Part shown: piece by piece, positions 54,200 through 62,869 of the stretch
Layout of the letters: every line of letters starts with the position of its first letter
How positions within the stretch are numbered: the first letter of the stretch is position 1
Source: DASYXW01 sp035934405
GTDB lineage: Bacteria > Acidobacteriota > Terriglobia > UBA7540
DNA length: 64,000 nt
Assembly (NCBI GenBank): GCA_035934405.1
Contig: DASYXW010000033.1
Span: 1-64,000, forward strand
Direction of reading: 5' to 3'
Translations under genes and position numbers: made by a program
The notes under the pieces: model-generated
Databases searched by the model: none
Told to the model about the DNA's origin: nothing
Seen by the model: the letters and a program-made list of their open reading frames with translations, nothing else

Positions 54200-54264
54200 A
54201 AAGCTGGTAATCGCTATAGCCCGCCGATATCTCCTTGTTGTAATAAAATTGTCATTTTATTGTC

Positions 54265-54294
54265 TTGACTCCAAAATCTCCCCTGTGATACAAG
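54265..54294 (+). promoter_or_regulatory. Possible promoter of the di-heme protein gene
   Basis: TTGACT (54265-54270), an 18-bp spacer and TACAAG (54289-54294) are followed by a leader of about 190 nt. The rest of the 53950-54492 gap contains the MITE and no gene. Confidence 0.45.
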
Positions 54295-54492
54295 CTCCGA
54301 ACATAATTGTTGAGATATGTACGATGAGATTAACTGCCGATCTTCGCGACGTGACGTGACGCGGAGCCCTGGCCCCAACGTGAGCTCGTTCACAATCGGC
54401 CCGAGAAGCCCGTAGCTCGTGATAGAGGGGAAGGCTGACCTGCCGGTTCGCAAGGCACCCATTCAACCGATGTCCTCGAAAGGAGGAATTGA

Positions 54493-55950
54493 ATGTTGGC
54501 GAAACGCAAGGTAAGTCAATCGGGTCCCGCTGGCGCGGGAATGACGCAATCAAGACGCAATCGGCTGGGCAAGGTGACGCTGGTGATTCTCTCCGCGCTG
54601 GCGCTCCTGCCCTTTACCATGGTCGTGGTCGTGCAGGGCCACGACAACCCTGCCAAAGACCCCGGCCCACGAACGGGCGCGGCGGGCGCCGGAGGAATGA
54701 TCTCCGGCCTGACCGCGAATCAGCAGGCGTTCTTCACCGCCGGCCTGGCCAACTTCGTCGAAGCGGACTCGGTGACGGGATCCGTTTCCGGCACGGGAAA
54801 TGGTCTCGGCCCGCGCTTCAACGCCGAGAGCTGCGGCGCCTGCCACGCTCAGCCCGCCATCGGCGGCACCAGTCCTTCGGTCAACCCACAATTTGCGGCC
54901 GCCAGCGACCAGGGCGCCACGAACCAGATACCCAGCTTCATCAGTCTGAGCGGTCCGGTGCGGGAAGCCCGTTTCCCTTACACGCTGGACTTCACCCAAT
55001 TCGATGGCGGGGTTCACGACCTCTTCACCATCACCGGCCGCAGCGATGCGCACGGCTGTAACATCGCTCAGCCGGACTTCACCACCGCCGAGGATGAGTA
55101 CGACATCATTTTCCGCATCCCCACTCCCACCTTTGGCGCGGGACTGATCGAGTCCATCGAGGACACGACCATTCTCAATAACCAGACCGCCGAGTGCAAC
55201 GCCGGGTATTACTACGGCATCTGCGGCTACCCCAACACCAGCGGCAATGACGGCACCATCACGCGTTTCGGCTGGAAGGCCCAGAACAAGTCCCTGCTGA
55301 TCTTCTCGGGCGAGGCCTACAACGTGGAAATGGGCGTGACGAACAATCTCTTTACCCAGGAACGCGACGAAACCCCCGGTTGCGTTTTCAACGGCACGCC
55401 TGAAGACACGGTCAATTTCGACACCCAGTCGCCCAACACGGCGGTAGGCCCGGACGTCCAGCGGTTCGAGATGTTCATGGCGTTTCTGGCGCCGCCCACG
55501 CCCGGCGCCTGCCCCGGCGGTGTGCAGTCCAGTTGCACCAACGGACAGACGCAGTTCAACAACATCGGCTGCAATCTCTGCCACACTCAATCGCTCAAGA
55601 CCAGCACCAGCTCGGTCGCGGCGCTCAGCAATCAGACTGCGAACCTCTACTCGGACCTGCTGCTGCACGACATGGGACCACTGCTCGCCGACGACGTAAC
55701 TCAAGGCGCGGCAGACGGCGATGAGTTCCGCACCGCGCCGCTTTGGGGACTCGGCCAGCGCCTCTTCTTCCTGCACGACGGCCGGGAAACCAATCTCATC
55801 AACGCCATCGAGGATCACTTCAGCTACGAGGGGTTTAGCAACCAGGGCGGTTACTATCCTTCCTCGGAAGCCAACCAGGTGGTCCAAAACTACAACAGCC
55901 TTTCGTCCAGCAACCAGCAGGACCTTCTGAATTTCCTGCGATCACTCTGA
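54493..55950 (+). CDS. Exported di-heme oxidoreductase-like protein (DUF1111)
   Basis: The protein has 485 aa (AAAGGAGGAATTGA upstream). An N-terminal helix (VTLVILSALALLPFTMVVVV) acts as a signal or anchor. Two c-type heme sites are visible: CGACH and CNLCH. HDMGPLLADDVTQGAADGDEFRTAPLWGLGQRLFFLHDGRETNLINAIEDH is the family signature of DUF1111/DHOR proteins, distant relatives of MauG-type di-heme peroxidases. The true substrate is unknown. Residues 10-20 (SQSGPAGAG) are encoded by a CCCGC...GCGGG repeat. Confidence 0.88.
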   Translation: MLAKRKVSQSGPAGAGMTQSRRNRLGKVTLVILSALALLPFTMVVVVQGHDNPAKDPGPRTGAAGAGGMISGLTANQQAFFTAGLANFVEADSVTGSVSGTGNGLGPRFNAESCGACHAQPAIGGTSPSVNPQFAAASDQGATNQIPSFISLSGPVREARFPYTLDFTQFDGGVHDLFTITGRSDAHGCNIAQPDFTTAEDEYDIIFRIPTPTFGAGLIESIEDTTILNNQTAECNAGYYYGICGYPNTSGNDGTITRFGWKAQNKSLLIFSGEAYNVEMGVTNNLFTQERDETPGCVFNGTPEDTVNFDTQSPNTAVGPDVQRFEMFMAFLAPPTPGACPGGVQSSCTNGQTQFNNIGCNLCHTQSLKTSTSSVAALSNQTANLYSDLLLHDMGPLLADDVTQGAADGDEFRTAPLWGLGQRLFFLHDGRETNLINAIEDHFSYEGFSNQGGYYPSSEANQVVQNYNSLSSSNQQDLLNFLRSL

Positions 55951-55965
55951 TTCTTCGGTTGGGGC

Positions 55966-55997
55966 GCGTGCAGGGCGCCGTCAGGCGCTCTGCACGC
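55966..55997. terminator. Bidirectional hairpin between convergent genes
   Basis: GCGTGCAGGGCGCC-GTCA-GGCGCTCTGCACGC gives 14 pairs with one G-T. It lies between the di-heme gene and purE. It lacks a long T-run, so its efficiency is uncertain. Confidence 0.6.
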
Positions 55998-56036
55998 ACC
56001 GTCCTGTCCGCGTGGATTGAAGTCGGAATAATCAGC

Positions 56037-56552
56037 CTACAACTGAAACTCGCGCTTGACCCGCTCGGACTTTTCCGACACAGAACGGGCCAGCTGCTCT
56101 TTGTGCTGGACCAGCTTCTGGGCCATCGCTGGGTCGGACGTAGCGATGATCTCGACCGCAAGAATCGCGGCGTTAATTGCGCCGGGCTTGCCGATGGCGG
56201 TGCAGGCGACGGGTACGCCACCGGGCATCTGGACGGTGGAGAGCAGCGCGTCGAGGCCGGCGAGCGTGGTCGTGGCCATGGGGACGCCGATGACTGGCAG
56301 CGTAGTCTCGGCCGCGATCACGCCGGCTAGGTGCGAAGCGCCGCCCGCACCCACGATGATCACTTTCAGCCCACGCTCGAGCGCCGACCGCGCGTACTCC
56401 GAGGTTCGCGCCGGCGACCGGTGCGCCGACGTGATCTCGATCTCGAACGCTACACCGAATTTCTTCAGTGTCGCCGCGGTTTCAGTCATCACCGGCAAGT
56501 CCGTGTCGCTGCCCATCACGATGCCGACCAGCGGTTTCTCCGCCATGCTCAC
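56037..56552 (-). CDS. purE: N5-carboxyaminoimidazole ribonucleotide mutase
   Basis: The protein has 171 aa. GIVMGSDTDLPVM, EITSAHRSPARTSEYARSA and IIVGAGGASHLAGVIAAETTLPVIGVP are the class I PurE motifs. It converts N5-CAIR to CAIR in purine synthesis. The start could be ATG 56552 or 56546. It is about 100 bp downstream of purD on the same strand, with a GATTCCCGC...GCGGGAATGACG-like palindrome between them. Confidence 0.95.
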   Translation of the reverse strand: MSMAEKPLVGIVMGSDTDLPVMTETAATLKKFGVAFEIEITSAHRSPARTSEYARSALERGLKVIIVGAGGASHLAGVIAAETTLPVIGVPMATTTLAGLDALLSTVQMPGGVPVACTAIGKPGAINAAILAVEIIATSDPAMAQKLVQHKEQLARSVSEKSERVKREFQL

Positions 56553-56652
56553 GCTCCTTTTTGGTCACCCTCCGCGCAAGCGGGATCCTGTCCGCTCGCC
56601 CAAAGGCTGGATTCCCGCTTTCACGGGAATGACGACGATAGGCCAGAGCATT

Positions 56653-57993
56653 TCACAATTTCGCCAGGCCGGGTAGCTCCGGATTCCGCGCCCGCGCGGA
56701 ACCGCCCTTCGGCATCGCCTTCGCGGGACGGATACCCCTGGCGCCGATGTCGTGGCGGTAGTGCATGCCGTCAAAGTGAATCTTGGCGACGGCGGAGTAG
56801 GCTCGCTCGATTGCAGCGGGCAGATCTTCCGCCACCGCGGTCACGCTCATCACGCGTCCCCCGCTGCTGACGCACTGGCCATTTCGGACCTCCGTACCGG
56901 CGTGAAACACCTTGACGCCCCCCACCGCTTCGGCGGCCTCATAACCGGTAATTGCCTTGCCAATCTCCGGCCGCCCGGGATAGCCTTTGGACGCGAGCAC
57001 GACGCAGACCGCCGGGTTCGGCGTCCAATGCGCCCGGACGGGCTCAAGAGCGCCCTCGCGCGTCGCTCGTAGAAGGTCAACCAGATCCGAACGCAGGCGC
57101 ATCATGATGGGCTGGGTTTCGGGGTCTCCCAGCCGGACGTTGTATTCCAGCAGCTTCGGTCCGGTTGGGGTCAGCATCAGGCCGCAGTAGAGAAAGCCCC
57201 GGTAAGGAGCGCCCTCCGCTGCCATGCCGGCCAGCGTCGGCGCCACGACCGAAAGCATGATTTCATCGCGCAAACGCCGCGGCAGGATCGCATCGTCGCT
57301 GTAGGCACCCATCCCGCCTGTGTTCGGCCCCTTGTCGTTGTCAAACACGGCCTTGTGGTCGCGAGTGGGGGCGAGAGGCAGAACCGCGCGTCCATCCGTG
57401 AGCACAATGAACGACAACTCTTCGCCTGTGAGGCATTCCTCGATCACCACCTGTTCGCCCGCCGTGCCCATCGTCTTCTGCCGCATGAATTGGTCGAGTG
57501 TCCGTTCCGCTTCTTCGCGCGCGCGGGCAATCACCACGCCCTTGCCCGCCGCCAGACCGTCGGCCTTGATGACCACGGGATATCGAAAGGCGCCGAGCGC
57601 CTTGATGGCCGCGTCGAAGTCGCCCACCACGGCGAAGTCTGCGGTGGGCACGCCATGCCGGCGCATAAATTGCTTGGCAAACGCCTTGCTGCCTTCCAGT
57701 CGAGCGGCGACTTTAACGGGGCCGATGATGCCGAGCCCAGCGCGCTGAAATTCATCCACCACGCCGGCCACGAGCGGCGCTTCGGGTCCGACGACGGTGA
57801 GCGAAGCTTGCAACGATTGCGCCAGCGCCAGGATTTCCTGCGGTTTCGACAGGTCCACCAGCAAGCACTCGGCCTCCTGCGCGATGCCGGCGTTGCCCGG
57901 CGCGCAATAAATCTCGTCCATCTGCGGGCTCTCGCGCAGCTTCCACGTCAGGGCGTGTTCACGGCCGCCGGACCCGATCACCAGAATCTTCAT
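56653..57993 (-). CDS. purD: Phosphoribosylamine-glycine ligase
   Basis: The protein has 446 aa and an ATP-grasp fold: KILVIGSGGREHALTWKL at the start, KADGLAAGKGVVIA, LTGEELSFIVLTDG, NTGGMGAYSDD and EYNVRLGDPETQPIMMRL. It makes glycinamide ribonucleotide (second step of purine synthesis). The C-terminal tail after GARGIRPAKAMPKGG is longer than usual and may be repeat-derived. It forms a likely purD-purE operon. Confidence 0.96.
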   Translation of the reverse strand: MKILVIGSGGREHALTWKLRESPQMDEIYCAPGNAGIAQEAECLLVDLSKPQEILALAQSLQASLTVVGPEAPLVAGVVDEFQRAGLGIIGPVKVAARLEGSKAFAKQFMRRHGVPTADFAVVGDFDAAIKALGAFRYPVVIKADGLAAGKGVVIARAREEAERTLDQFMRQKTMGTAGEQVVIEECLTGEELSFIVLTDGRAVLPLAPTRDHKAVFDNDKGPNTGGMGAYSDDAILPRRLRDEIMLSVVAPTLAGMAAEGAPYRGFLYCGLMLTPTGPKLLEYNVRLGDPETQPIMMRLRSDLVDLLRATREGALEPVRAHWTPNPAVCVVLASKGYPGRPEIGKAITGYEAAEAVGGVKVFHAGTEVRNGQCVSSGGRVMSVTAVAEDLPAAIERAYSAVAKIHFDGMHYRHDIGARGIRPAKAMPKGGSARARNPELPGLAKL

Positions 57994-58109
57994 ACGAGGC
58001 GATACACTATCGGCAGAGGCCCTTCTTTGTCAATCAGCAAGAACAGCGTCGGCCCGCTTTCGCGGGACGCGGCAGCACCTCGCCGACTCGCCCTGCGCGC
58101 TGAAGCTCT

Positions 58110-58220
58110 GGTAGTGGCGCAATTCGCTCTGACGGGGCGCTCTTGGCACCGAAATGTCGTGATGGATTCAATACCGGCGGCCAGAGGCCGCCGCTACAAA
58201 TACCAAACTGCATCACTACT
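58110..58220. mobile_element. Degenerate relative of the 110-bp MITE
   Basis: GGTAGTGGCGCAATTCG at the left faces CAAACTGCATCACTACTA at the right, and GGCGGCC-AGA-GGCCGCC-GCTAC sits inside. Length (111 bp) and end sequences (GTAGTG...CACTAC) match the element at 54090-54199. No target duplication is visible. It fills the gap 57994-58335 between purD and the next gene. Confidence 0.6.
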
Positions 58221-58335
58221 AATGCCTGGGCGGGATTCCGTTGATATATAATTTTCCACCGACCACATCGGATCTGTTACAATTTTGGGAAGCTGGGGAT
58301 CTTTTCCCGGCTTTTGCTGCATGAAGGAGCGACCG

Positions 58336-59019
58336 ATGGGCTCGCCACGGAAAGCTCAGCCAGTTCCCAAATCGAAAAAAGGTCCCAAACCGGCAACGAT
58401 CCAACTGCCGCCTTCCAAGCTCACGATCTGCCAGTATGGATTCGCCTTTGTAACATTGAGGAGGAAGGTCTCAAGGCTGAAGGTGACGGGAAACAGCAAC
58501 AGGACCGTCGTTCCTCGGGCCCGCGCGCTGCCTTCGGACACTGTCGTAGTCATCATAGCTGGAAAGAATTTCGGGACTTCCATTATTACCATCTCTGGGA
58601 TGTTCTCGACGCCAAAAGGGAACGTGCCGTTTGTCCAGAAGATCACCGTCTCCATCGTGCTATGCCCGCAGAAGAAGCCCGCACCGCCTCCTCCACCAGT
58701 TCCCGGACCGCCCGTCATCGGGCCGGTTATCCCGAAGAGCGTCTTTGAGGGCAAGACCTATTACGTCACCCTGCACATCAGTTTGGATGGCTCCAAGGTC
58801 GCGCTGATTAATGTGAAACTGGCGAACAGCAACTCAACCGTAGCGTCGGCGAGCTACGATCCCGCCTCGCAAACCGTGAGCGGCGTGGGATTGGAAGACG
58901 GCACTGCGACCATTACAGTGACTGGGTCAGCTCAGGGGGCCAGCCTCAACGTGCCCTTCAGCCAAGATATCAAGGTCACTGTGACAGACCGCCCGGGCGC
59001 CGAAGAAGACGAGCCCTGA
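58336..59019 (+). CDS. Hypothetical protein with Ig-like repeats
   Basis: The protein has 227 aa from ATG 58336 (AAGGAGCGACCG upstream). A basic Pro/Lys-rich N-terminus precedes two beta-rich segments separated by a Pro-rich hinge (KKPAPPPPPVPGPPVIG). The second (SNSTVASASYDPASQTVSGVGLEDGTATITVTGSAQG) resembles bacterial Ig-like domain 2. No signal peptide is evident. I do not recognise a specific family. Confidence 0.6.
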   Translation: MGSPRKAQPVPKSKKGPKPATIQLPPSKLTICQYGFAFVTLRRKVSRLKVTGNSNRTVVPRARALPSDTVVVIIAGKNFGTSIITISGMFSTPKGNVPFVQKITVSIVLCPQKKPAPPPPPVPGPPVIGPVIPKSVFEGKTYYVTLHISLDGSKVALINVKLANSNSTVASASYDPASQTVSGVGLEDGTATITVTGSAQGASLNVPFSQDIKVTVTDRPGAEEDEP

Positions 59020-59081
59020 TGAATGGCGGGCGGGGCCTTTGGAAAGTGTTTCGTGCATTTCGATCTGAGATAATGTGACCC

Positions 59082-59648
59082 ATGGGAACCGCAGTGATCA
59101 CCCGGCTGACGTACGACGAGTTCCGTCAGCTTCCCGACGACGGCAAGCGGTACGAGCTGATTCACGGGGAGGTGCATTTGTCCCCATCGCCCACGACACG
59201 CCATCAATTCGTCTTGCAGAATCTGTCCGTGAGCCTCAGCGTTCACGTCCAGAGGCACCGGCTAGGAGAAGTTTGGGTGGCGCCGCTTGATGTGCGCCTC
59301 GCGGAAGACACGGCCGTGCAACCCGACCTTATTTTCGTCTCCGACACGCGCGACGAGATCATTCAAGAGGACTATATCAACGGAGCGCCTGACCTGGCGG
59401 TTGAGATTCTGTCGCCTTCCACGGCCGCTCACGACCGCGCGACGAAACTGCACGTCTACGCTGAGGCGCGGATTCCCGAAGTCTGGTTCATTGACCCGCG
59501 GGCGAAGACCGTCGAGGTGCTTAAGCTGCAAGGCGCGAAGTATCTGGTTGACGCCTCGCTCGCGGGCCATCGGATTCTCATCTCCAGCCAATTCCCCGGC
59601 TGGGAACTGCCGCTCGAACAGCTCTTCGATTTCCGCGGTCGCTTCTGA
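59082..59648 (+). CDS. Uma2-family (DUF820) putative restriction-like nuclease
   Basis: The protein has 188 aa. LTYDEFRQLPDDGKRYELIHGEVHLSPSPTTRHQFV at the start, VQPDLIFVSD and DLAVEILSPSTAAHDRATKLHVYAEARIPEVWFIDPRAKTVEVLKL are the Uma2 motifs with PD-(D/E)xK-like catalytic residues (D, E-x-L). These proteins are common in cyanobacteria and acidobacteria and often occur as dispersed copies; function is unproven. Confidence 0.9.
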   Translation: MGTAVITRLTYDEFRQLPDDGKRYELIHGEVHLSPSPTTRHQFVLQNLSVSLSVHVQRHRLGEVWVAPLDVRLAEDTAVQPDLIFVSDTRDEIIQEDYINGAPDLAVEILSPSTAAHDRATKLHVYAEARIPEVWFIDPRAKTVEVLKLQGAKYLVDASLAGHRILISSQFPGWELPLEQLFDFRGRF

Positions 59649-59691
59649 CTCTGTTAGAATAAACCGACAGCATGAAGCAAGGCATCGATTC

Positions 59692-61695
59692 GTGACGCAC
59701 GATTTCACCGAAAAATACGACGTCGTGGTTGTGGGCGCGGGCCACGCCGGCTGCGAAGCGGCCTGCGCCGCGGCGCGCATGGGTCTCGCGACTGCCCTCT
59801 ACACGATGAACCTCGACCTCATCGCGCAGATGTCCTGCAACCCTGCGGTGGGCGGCATCGCCAAAGGGCACCTGGTGCGCGAAGTGGACGCGCTCGGCGG
59901 CGTGATGGGCGAGGTGATTGACGCCGTAGGCATCCAGTTTCGGCTGCTCAACACCAGCCGCGGCCCGGCGGTGTGGTCGCCGCGCGCGCAAGCCGACAAG
60001 AAGCTTTATCGCGCCAGGATGCGCCAAGTGCTGGAGTCCGAGCCGAACCTGCGCATCAAGCAGGCGGAGGTCGTTGAGTTGGTGCTCGAGGACACGTTCG
60101 CAGGGGGGTCGCAAGCCCGGCCCCTACGCCGCGTGCGCGGCATCCGTCTCCGCGACGGCCGCACGGTGGAGGCGGGCGCCGTGGTCATCACCACCGGCAC
60201 GTTCCTCAACGGCCTCGTTCACTGCGGCGAGCAGACGTATCCAGCCGGGCGCTCCGGCGAGGCGTCGGCCGTGATGCTCGGCGAGGCGCTGCGCAGGCTC
60301 GGATTCGAGATCGGCAGGCTCAAGACCGGCACGCCGCCGCGGCTCGACGCCCGCACCATCGATTTTTCTCAGTTCCAGCAGCAGCCCGGCGATCCGGTTC
60401 CTACGCCCTTCAGTTTCCGCACGCGGACGATCACCCAGCCGCAAGCGGTTTGCTGGATCACTTACACGAACGCGGAAACCCATCGCGCCATCCGCGAGAA
60501 TCTGCATCGCTCGCCGCTCTACTCCGGCCAGATCGCGAGCCGCGGGCCGCGCTACTGCCCGTCGATCGAAGACAAGGTGGTGAAGTTCGCCGCGAAGTCG
60601 CGGCACCAGATTTTCCTCGAGCCCGAGGGCCTCGACACGAACGAGATTTACGTCAACGGCATGTCCACTTCCATGCCCATTGACGTGCAGTGGGCCATGG
60701 TGCGGTCCATTCCCGGCCTCGAACGCGCCGACATGATTCGCCCAGGCTACGCCATCGAGTACGACATGGTGCAGCCGACCGAACTCACTCCGTGGCTTGA
60801 GACCAAGCGGATCGAGCGCCTGTTCCTCGCCGGGCAGATCAACGGCACGACGGGTTATGAAGAGGCCGCCTGCCAGGGAATCATGGCTGGCATCAATGCC
60901 GGACTGCGCGTCCAGGGTAGGGAACCCGTCGTCATCGAGCGCACGCGCGGCTACACTGGCATTCTGATTGACGACCTCGTGAGCAAGGGTTGCGACGAGC
61001 CTTACCGAATGTTCACGTCGCGCGCTGAGTTCCGCCTGCATCTGCGGATTGACAACGCCGACGAGCGCCTGACGCCGATCGGCTACCAGGCCGGAACCAT
61101 CAGCCGGAATCATTACGAGGCGTTTGTGGAGAAGCAGCAGCGAATTTCCGCTGCGGCGAAGTTTCTGCTCGAAGCACGCCTTGATCCGCAGTCGCGCGCG
61201 GGCCGTGAAGTCTACACCATGCTGGGCCTGATGCGCGGCGACCAATTCACCGGGCCGACAACTCTGACCGGAGCGCAGCTCCTCAGGCGGTCGGAAGTGA
61301 GCATCAGCGATCTGATGGAATGGGTGAACCAGAGCCTTGTGTCACAGCGGCTCCTGCCGCTCGGCGGCGAGCCCGATTGCGGCTCCGCCAACCTCTTTGC
61401 CCGCGAGGAGGCTCGCCGCGTTGAGACCGGTTTCATGTACGAGGGATATCTGGCGCAGCAGGAGCGTCAGATCGAGCGCATGAAGCACGCCGAAGCACGC
61501 CGCATTCCGGACTCGTTTGACTACCAGAAAGTGTCCGGCCTCTCGCGCGAAGTGGTGGAGAAGTTCACCCGCGTCCGCCCGCTGACGCTGGGGCAGGCGG
61601 CGCGCATCCCCGGTGTCACGCCCGCGGCCGTAAGCCTGGTGAACGTGTACATCGAGATTTTCCAGCGCCGCGCCGCCGAGCAAGCGTTACTGTGA
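59692..61695 (+). CDS. mnmG: tRNA uridine-5-carboxymethylaminomethyl modification enzyme MnmG
   Basis: The protein has 667 aa from GTG 59692. It has the FAD-binding VVVVGAGHAGCEAACAAARMG, SCNPAVGGIAKGHLVREVDALGG, TTGTFLNGL, GPRYCPSIEDKV, GLDTNEIYVNGMSTSMP and NGTTGYEEAACQGIMAG, all hallmark motifs. With MnmE it modifies the wobble uridine of several tRNAs. A short extra loop (AGGSQARPLRR, 60102-60134) is encoded by a GGGG...CCCCTAC palindrome. A 7-codon open frame (ATG 59672) ends in a TGA overlapping the GTG start. Confidence 0.96.
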   Translation: MTHDFTEKYDVVVVGAGHAGCEAACAAARMGLATALYTMNLDLIAQMSCNPAVGGIAKGHLVREVDALGGVMGEVIDAVGIQFRLLNTSRGPAVWSPRAQADKKLYRARMRQVLESEPNLRIKQAEVVELVLEDTFAGGSQARPLRRVRGIRLRDGRTVEAGAVVITTGTFLNGLVHCGEQTYPAGRSGEASAVMLGEALRRLGFEIGRLKTGTPPRLDARTIDFSQFQQQPGDPVPTPFSFRTRTITQPQAVCWITYTNAETHRAIRENLHRSPLYSGQIASRGPRYCPSIEDKVVKFAAKSRHQIFLEPEGLDTNEIYVNGMSTSMPIDVQWAMVRSIPGLERADMIRPGYAIEYDMVQPTELTPWLETKRIERLFLAGQINGTTGYEEAACQGIMAGINAGLRVQGREPVVIERTRGYTGILIDDLVSKGCDEPYRMFTSRAEFRLHLRIDNADERLTPIGYQAGTISRNHYEAFVEKQQRISAAAKFLLEARLDPQSRAGREVYTMLGLMRGDQFTGPTTLTGAQLLRRSEVSISDLMEWVNQSLVSQRLLPLGGEPDCGSANLFAREEARRVETGFMYEGYLAQQERQIERMKHAEARRIPDSFDYQKVSGLSREVVEKFTRVRPLTLGQAARIPGVTPAAVSLVNVYIEIFQRRAAEQALL

Positions 61696-61842
61696 CGGCA
61701 GGGAGGTCGAACCCAAAACGTCTAACTCAAGCGGAATCAGCGAACTATTTCGTTTCGACATCCCTCGTTTTCAAAGATCTGGTTCAGTCCCTCAGGCCTC
61801 CCAGGATCGATGGCGACTGCCGCGCCGCTGGCCGAGGACATC

Positions 61843-62784
61843 ATGAAGCGGCGCGACTTCTTCGCTCGCATCTTGGCCGGCGCCACGCCGTTCACCGCCC
61901 TGTTTCCGGCCCCGCGCAGTACCCGGCGCCATCGCGCTGCGTCGCCGGCCGGAGCCGGGAAGCTCGGGCGCGTGGGGATCTCCACCTGGAGTTTTCACAA
62001 CCACTTCGACTCCACCGCCGACGAGGTAGTCAATCCGGCCGAACGCCTGGTGCTGATGGATTTTCCGGAGATGATTGCCGACCGCTACAAAGTCCACAAC
62101 CTGGAGTTTGTTGCCCCGCACTTCGCTTCGCTCGAGCCGGCCTATCTCGAGGAACTCAAAGGCAAGCTGCTGCGGGCGCATTCGCGCCTCGTCAACATTC
62201 CGGTGGACGTTCCGGCGATTCAGAAGGGCGGAGGCCTCTCGGACCCGTTCCCCTCCGCCCGCGGCCGCGCCATCGCCGCCGCGAAGACGTGGATCGACAT
62301 CGCTAAACAGATGGGCGCGCGATCGGTGCGCTGCGACCCCGGGAAAATGCAGCCCGACGATCTGACGCTGACCACTGATTCCTACCGCACGCTCGCAGCT
62401 TACGGCCGCTCGAAGGCAATCAGTGTGCTCATCGAGAACCACGGCTCCATCGGCTCCGAGCATCCCGAGGTTCTCATCCAGCTTTTCAAGAACGTCGACG
62501 ACCCTTTCCTCGGCGCCCTGCCCGACTTCGGCAATTTTCCTGACCAGGCCACGCGGCTGCGGGGCCTGCCGCTTCTGTTTCCTTACGCCAAGACGGTTTG
62601 TCACGCCAAGGGTCTGAACCTCGATGCGAGCGGCAATGAGACCCGCTTCGACTTCGGCAAGTGCGTAGAGATTTCGCAGCGGGCCGGCTATAAGGGTGTA
62701 TATTCCATTGAGTACGAAGGCCCTGGCGACGCCTATGACGGCGTGCAAAAGGTTGTGAATGAACTGCTCCGATATTTGCATTGA
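61843..62784 (+). CDS. Exported sugar phosphate isomerase/epimerase-like TIM-barrel protein
   Basis: The protein has 313 aa from ATG 61843. A twin-arginine motif (KRRDFFARILAGATPFTALFPAP) indicates Tat export. The body (VGISTWSFHNHF, NLEFVAPHFASL, VLIENHGSIGSEHPEVLIQLFKNV, YSIEYEGPGDAYDG) fits the xylose isomerase-like TIM barrel (AP endonuclease 2 family) with metal-binding Glu/His residues. The substrate is unknown. The preceding gap holds only the mnmG end. Confidence 0.87.
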   Translation: MKRRDFFARILAGATPFTALFPAPRSTRRHRAASPAGAGKLGRVGISTWSFHNHFDSTADEVVNPAERLVLMDFPEMIADRYKVHNLEFVAPHFASLEPAYLEELKGKLLRAHSRLVNIPVDVPAIQKGGGLSDPFPSARGRAIAAAKTWIDIAKQMGARSVRCDPGKMQPDDLTLTTDSYRTLAAYGRSKAISVLIENHGSIGSEHPEVLIQLFKNVDDPFLGALPDFGNFPDQATRLRGLPLLFPYAKTVCHAKGLNLDASGNETRFDFGKCVEISQRAGYKGVYSIEYEGPGDAYDGVQKVVNELLRYLH

Positions 62785-62869
62785 GTTCTGCGAAACCGAC
62801 TGGCTGAACCGCATCGCCTGCGGCCCCTCCACCGCTGCGCCGATGCGTTGATCGCGGTAACCCGACAAC

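Noticed and set aside
54295..54490. Possible riboswitch in the leader of the di-heme protein gene
   Set aside because: The GC-rich leader contains small possible stems, but I could not match it to the consensus of c-di-GMP, cobalamin or other known classes.
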